Of a stretch of 64,000 nucleotides of DNA, positions 58,785 through 64,000 are shown in pieces; positions within the stretch are counted from its first letter, which is position 1; every line of letters starts with the position of its first letter. The notes beneath the pieces are model-generated. The model was not told the DNA's origin. It did no database searches and saw only the letters and a list, made by a program, of their open reading frames with translations. The stretch comes from Pisaster brevispinus (lineage: Eukaryota > Echinodermata > Asteroidea > Forcipulatida > Asteriidae), in the NCBI GenBank assembly GCA_023634235.1, contig JAMKCF010000012.1, positions 17,927,884 to 17,991,883 on the forward strand. Reading direction: 5' to 3'. The position numbers were made by a program, and so were the translations under genes.

Positions 58785-61700
58785 AGGAGCTTGGAGGCAA
58801 TTGCCTCCGTTTCCTCCACTAAGTATCATGTCTGCCATGTACATGTAGAGTACATCCCTTGTTATTATTTGATTGCAACTGAACTTAATACAATGAATGG
58901 TTGTAAAGGTCCTGTGCCTTGTTCAGGTTACAGAGCCAGTCATCATATTGCATCAGAGCTGTAAGCCTTCACTCTTAACACAAATTCTTTATGATTTGCT
59001 TATAACTTGATATGAAGTGGCCCAAATAAACTTGTTTACAACATGGTCTACATTCATTCATACGCCAGAGATTTGTCAGGATGTTTCCTGAGTTGAGGAT
59101 GATCTCCTTATCATTTTTAGATTTGCTTGTAAGACATGAAGTTGGCATCACTGGGAAGAAACACAGCTCTTATAAGACTTTTATTTGAAGGGGTTTCATC
59201 TCTAGACCAAAATTGGACTGTTTTGCATTTTCTGGAGTCTTTTCCATACCGCTATGTGATAGCATTCATAATTGTCTTGATTGCCCTTGTGGCCAATGCA
59301 GTGGCTTGCATTATTCTAATGTTTTTCTTCGAGGGAGGGAGGAGGTGGGGGGGGGGTGCTCAAGAGATGCCCGACTTGATTTCCATTTTTATTCATTGCT
59401 ATACTTATCTGTTCTTTATACTGTGTTGATGTACATACATGTAATGCATATAAAGAGTGCCACATGTGTTCAGCTATGCTGGATGAGTTACACGCTATAA
59501 AAATTGATGTCAATATAAATAAGTAAATCAGTTACTGGGACCTGGAGTCATGTCTTCAGATGGGGGGGGGGGGGTACACATTGATTGAACATTGAACAAG
59601 TACTTTACTTCATCGAACAGGGACTACTTTAAGGAAAGTGCTGTACCATGCACTGGCTGTGTTTGCCAATAAAGCTTAAAGCTTTCATAGAGAGAAGACC
59701 GGTAACGATTGGTCATCTCAAGCTCTCCCCCTCCACGGAGCTACTGTAGACCACTCTGTCAAAGACTTTTTTACGGTTTAAAAAGCCGTGTAAACAGATG
59801 GGACATTTCATCCCATAGAAGTTTGGCCCCCGAGAAATACTCTAGCCTCCTTCCGCTTGGCAGATAAGCAGGGTAAATTAAATTGTAGAGGATGGACTTT
59901 CCAAGAAGCAAGCAAAATTTCCTAAATTTCATGCACCATTGTCTCTTTGGGCTCACAAATTAACTTAAAAGAGAATATTTTGCGTTTAGAATTTTTTTTA
60001 GTTGAGACATCAGGATAGCATTTTTGCTTCCTCATGCCAAACTAGAATACAGGCTGTAATAATTTGAGACGATGGTTACCATGATTTCCCTGGTGGCCAT
60101 CAGTGGCAATAGTCCCACTTGGTCCGAAGCACAGATGGGGGTATCTGTAGGGAGTTAGCACGCTGTGCAAGCTGATCAGTTAGAATGGGAGAAATCTAGT
60201 CTTGCAGTGTGCACTGCCGCTGGCTATTGTTAGAGCCCATAACATCCCAGGCCCTGTGCCAGTTTTATGTAGGTCAGGAGGATTGGCCTTAAGATGTGAA
60301 TTCATTTTCTTCTCAAAGGTTTTTTTCCCCGTCTTTTCTTCTTCCGGAGTGACTGAAACATGCTGCCTCCTTTGTATTGATTTTAAAGACATCTGGGAGA
60401 GTTGAGTTTCATCGAGTCCAAGTGATTATTTTATTAGGTATATGTAGCCCTGAACGGAGTCTCATTCAAAGTCGTTTTCTCAAACTCTCGCACAAACCAT
60501 TCAGCACATGCATGTGTGCACTTTTCACATGATGTGTAATTTGTTTGACCAAAGGGGTCTGTACATAGGGCCCTAAAATGTACTGCTGTAATTGTGATAT
60601 GACGACGTACATTGTTGGTTCATACCTCGATCAAAGCAATCCCTGGCGTAAAAAAGAACCCAACCTAAAATCATCAAATTCAGTTATTTACAGTTAAATT
60701 TCGGAAGCACTTGGACATGAAAACATAAAAACAACTCCACAATGACCACCCCAGTGGGTTTGTCATGCCAGACGTAGTAGAAACAAAGGTCTCTTTTGTC
60801 CATCCAGTTCATCTGGTGCCAGAGCTATAACAAATTAAGTTTTTCAAGATGGCGTCGGCAGTCATTTTGAATATTGCGCCATAAACGAAGTTCCTGTCAC
60901 ATTCCAGAGGTACACAGGAGCTAATTTTCCTTTTAAATGGTTCCTGAAGTCAAATTCATAAAGAAAAAAAGGTAGCAAAAAATGGTCAGGGAATCCTAAG
61001 ATATGACCGTACTACCCCTTCAACAAATTATTTGTTCGAATCAGATTTCCGACCAAATACACACAAGGCTATTGCCAAACTGACTTCAAATGTTGAGCCT
61101 TGAAAACCAAATTTACTGTAGACAACAGTCTTGGTAACAAACACGTTGACATTAACTTCTCTGAAACTGAAACGGGGGCAAGCTTTTACAGTATGTACAT
61201 GTACGTTTCTGCAATCTTGTTATCTATCGACGGAGAGTGGAATTTAAGAAACCCTATTTTTTTATCCTTTCTCACCACCAGACAAATAAGATTACTCCCG
61301 TTTAGAAATCGTTCATATTCAAATCTCTAAAATTAGTTCTTTTGCACAATATGGATAAATAGCTTTTTCCAAATAGCTCTGTCCCTTTGTGGATCTTTGT
61401 AATCTGAAGTCTAGGTTTCTGTAAAGTGCTTCGGAGACTACGTTGACCCTTGATATTTCATTCTCATTCTTCTGCTCGTCTCTTGCCTCTGATTGTTACG
61501 GAAAAGAATGTCAGTCAAATCCTGCCTTCTTTTGATGTTTCAGGGAAATTGTCTGATTTCCATTTCTTGAATCAAATCTAGTCTTTCATTGAGACAGAAA
61601 TTGCTGCCTGATTTTAATGTAGTTATTGTGTTGAAATGCTTGAGAGGTATCTTGGTTAAGTCTAGACGGAAGATACTGGTTGTTCATCTTGAGATAACAG

Positions 61701-61965
61701 CTTGACCTTGTGTCCATGGAAATGCAAATATACAAATTCAAATCATATTTAATTTAGCAACTTTTCATCATTCTTTTCCCAGAAAAGGCTCATGATGTTG
61801 GGACATTTGAATGACCCTGGGATGATATAGCTAATTTAGTGCTCTCGTTATTTTTGGTCAAGTTCCCTGTATGCATTACATGATGTTTACACATTTCACT
61901 TATGAAAACAAATTTCCATAAATTGGAAACCAGACTAATTTCCCGCCCAGCCTTGGATGAATGTG

Positions 61966-62100
61966 AGGTCGTACCCAAATTAGCGGCTACAGCTATGACT
62001 GTTGCTAAGGCTGTTGCTTACGATGTCGTATTCTTCAACTCATGATGATGAGGCACTCAAGCCGTAGCCCTAGCCAAAGCTGCCAATTTGGACACGGCCT
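61966..62100. repeat. Family B element
   Basis: AGGTCGTACCCAAATTAGCG at the left and GCCAATTTGGACACGGCCT at the right. Confidence 0.65.
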
Positions 62101-62107
62101 GATTCTG

Positions 62108-62229
62108 AGGCCGTATCATGAATGGCTTTGGCAGTGGGTATTGCCAAGCCGACAGCTAAAAACTTATTCTTCAACATTGTCGGTGCAGCCAACAGCCGCA
62201 GACGAAGTCTCTTGGTTCGGACACAGCCT
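62108..62229. repeat. Family B-like element adjacent to the previous one
   Basis: AGGCCGTATCATGAATGGCT at the left and TTGGTTCGGACACAGCCT at the right, only 7 bp from its neighbour. Confidence 0.55.
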
Positions 62230-63174
62230 TTGAAACACATAACACTTCTCTTCACTATTTATCACCAAGCAGACATACTTAAAAAGCAATTTTCTTATTT
62301 CAGTGATTCCTGGACCTTCTTGTGTTTTTTGAGATGGATACATGTGTTTGGGGTTTAAGAAAAATGTCTGACAATGGAACTAGTTTCACGTTGGAAAATC
62401 TTCCTTGTACTTCATGCTGGAGTTATGTGTGTCTTGTGGTTATGTAGTTCCTTGTATGGAAAACTTTCAGTCATTAAACGGAATACAAATGTGGAAAGGG
62501 GTTCATCAGGCGAAAGTAAGCTAGACAGACTACCTGAACAACAAAACCTGTCAAGAGGACTAAAAACCCACAAGGGATTAGTGCATTGGACCTGCAAGTA
62601 GTGCTATTACCTGGGCATTATACAGCAGGCCGTTAATGGGACATGGACCTTGCTTTTTCATGTATGCTGTTTGCCTCACTGTGCTCGTAAGAAGTATTTT
62701 TGTCAAGGCAGCAGGGTGTCGTTTTGTTCGCCACTTTAGTGTTCACTTCTTATACAAAATTACAAAGCGTGGCATTTTCCGGGAAGGTCTTGTGTGACCA
62801 CCCTCAACTGCAGGGCTTTTAAAAAACAGACTCAAAGATGTTGAAGTTCTTTTTGGGGTGTTTTTAAAAGAATGTAATTTTAGTTGATGATGGCTAATCA
62901 ATATTAAAATAGATAACAGGTGGATATATTCATTGGACACACCCAAAAGTGTACTTCCCGCCAACAGACACCATACTTGGGTAACAGCATGTGAACCTAG
63001 GGTTACAAGTCTTTAACAAGCCGCTGGCCATAAAGGCCAGGACTCCTATCTATATCACACACCAAAGAGTAGCAGAGTTGAGTTAAAAAAACCCAACAGT
63101 GGCTCATTATTTTTTAGATCTGGGTTTTCATCATGTCAGACCTTTAGTTGTGTAGGTACAGTGCTGATTGATCA

Positions 63175-63262
63175 GGGCTTGAATTTCTGGGAGAACCTCT
63201 TCTAGACCGCAGGTCTTGTACCACAGGCGTTCACTAAATCAGGAATACCTATTACTGGACCT
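63175..63262 (+). repeat. Possible degraded family F fragment
   Basis: GGGCTTGAATTTCT, AGACCGCAGGTCTTG and TACTGGACC resemble the family ends in the right order but are badly decayed. Confidence 0.3.
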
Positions 63263-63399
63263 AAAATATTTCTTTCTTTTGTTTATATGCTGATTGTTTT
63301 GTAGAAGGTTTAGACAACAAAAGTTTATGAATTAATATCGGTTAGTCTTCAAAAGTATGTGCTTGGAAACACACTAGCCTTTAGGACTGGTTCAGTTAC

Positions 63400-63523
63400 T
63401 TGTGGGCTTAGTGGTCAAGTTGGGTTACAGGGCATCATCATGCCTTAAAGTCCAGGACATCCATAGCAACACTCTTAACAACAGCCTAAGCTGTAGCCGA
63501 AGCTGTCAATTCATATACGGCCT
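63400..63523. repeat. Family B element
   Basis: CATCATCATGCCTTAAAGTC, CCATAGCAACACTCTTAACA and GCTGTCAATTCATATACGGC follow the family order. Confidence 0.6.
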
Positions 63524-64000
63524 GAGATTTAGAAAGAGTGGATGCCCCAGCACTGCATGATTCTTTGTGACATTCATTACTGGACATTGTGTATGTATGC
63601 GTATGTCTATGGAAAATAGCCTTCATGGTCACATGAATTTTAAAAGGACACATCAATAACTTCATTAGATTGTATTGATCGCAACAGTTGTATGTGGGAA
63701 ATTTATTAATTTTTTAGGATCACGACATGATTGGAACATGCAAGGGGGCTTGCTTGTATTTCACAGCAAAAGAAAACCTCTTATAGGCAGAACCTGTGAG
63801 GTCAACGATAGAAGTGTGTTCTGTCAAATTTTTAGGTTTAAACCGGTGAGATATTATTGAAGTTTATAATGAATCTAGTTTGTAATGAGAAGCTCATTTA
63901 AAAAACTAAAAAACAAAACATAACTTCACTGATCTTAACATGGTGCGGCCATCTTGATTTTCTCCCATTCAACTCAATGTAGTCAAAATAAGGCTGGAAG

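Larger units (their letters stand above)
58350..58836. repeat. Family D element interrupted by two palindromic elements
   Basis: Family D words GTAAAGGGTACCTCAATATG, then ATTTCTACTGGAACATTTCA with GGGCACCAAGGCAATAATGA, then TTGGAGGCAATTGCCTCCGT are in normal order but separated by inserts at 58381-58575 and 58624-58784. Compare 45940-46111. Confidence 0.7.
58837..64000. other. Non-coding stretch at window end
   Basis: No exon matching the missing FAM53 C-terminus was found. It holds G-runs near 59340 and 59563, three copies of the tacggcc family (61966-62100, 62108-62229, 63400-63523) and a fragment resembling the ~350-bp element (63175-63262). Confidence 0.45.

Noticed and set aside
62374..62601. 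Candidate FAM53 last exon
   Set aside because: The reading (KLSVIKRNTNVERG...) lacks the acidic FAM53 C-terminal motif.

Overview
This window is animal nuclear DNA: AT-rich, intron-rich and full of short repeats. It holds parts of two protein-coding genes, both on the + strand. The conserved genes, the intron layout and the many small palindromic transposon relics suggest a marine invertebrate deuterostome. An echinoderm such as a sea star is my best guess, from the general look of the repeats; the species is not proven.

Region by region: (1) 1-4133 holds the last five coding exons of the eukaryotic translation release factor eRF1 (ETF1), about residues 245 to the C-terminus; the earlier exons lie left of the window. 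Its introns carry a ~340-bp inverted-repeat element, a 108-bp palindrome, a tRNA-like sequence, a 43-bp x4 tandem repeat and two small MITE-like elements. (2) 4134-9696 is the ETF1 3' UTR and the intergenic gap. (3) 9697-10120 is a candidate promoter (ATTGG, a consensus CRE, TATAAA) and first exon. (4) 16823-31295 holds three coding exons of a FAM53-family gene (relative of vertebrate FAM53A/B/C) with the hallmark N-terminus, the PPKKRHCRSLS block and the KKRRREE...LDLFKM block. Its last coding exon was not found and probably lies beyond 64000. (5) 31296-64000 is therefore probably one very long FAM53 intron. I recognise no further gene in it.

How the genes relate: eRF1 works in cytoplasmic translation termination. 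FAM53 proteins are small nuclear regulators. They share no pathway, but ETF1 and FAM53C also lie close together on human 5q31, so their adjacency here looks like ancient conserved synteny.

The most informative part is the repeat landscape. At least six families of short inverted-repeat elements recur. Three places show one element inserted in another; at 35170-35815 the host element reads through once two inserts and their target duplications are removed. A tandemly duplicated 840-bp element at 43020-44826 carries eleven copies of the CRE palindrome TGACGTCA and two CTCF-like motifs, which makes it the best candidate for something beyond ordinary repeat debris. I found no clearly new biological system, CRISPR array or bacterial-type operon. 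All coordinates and matches were read by eye.
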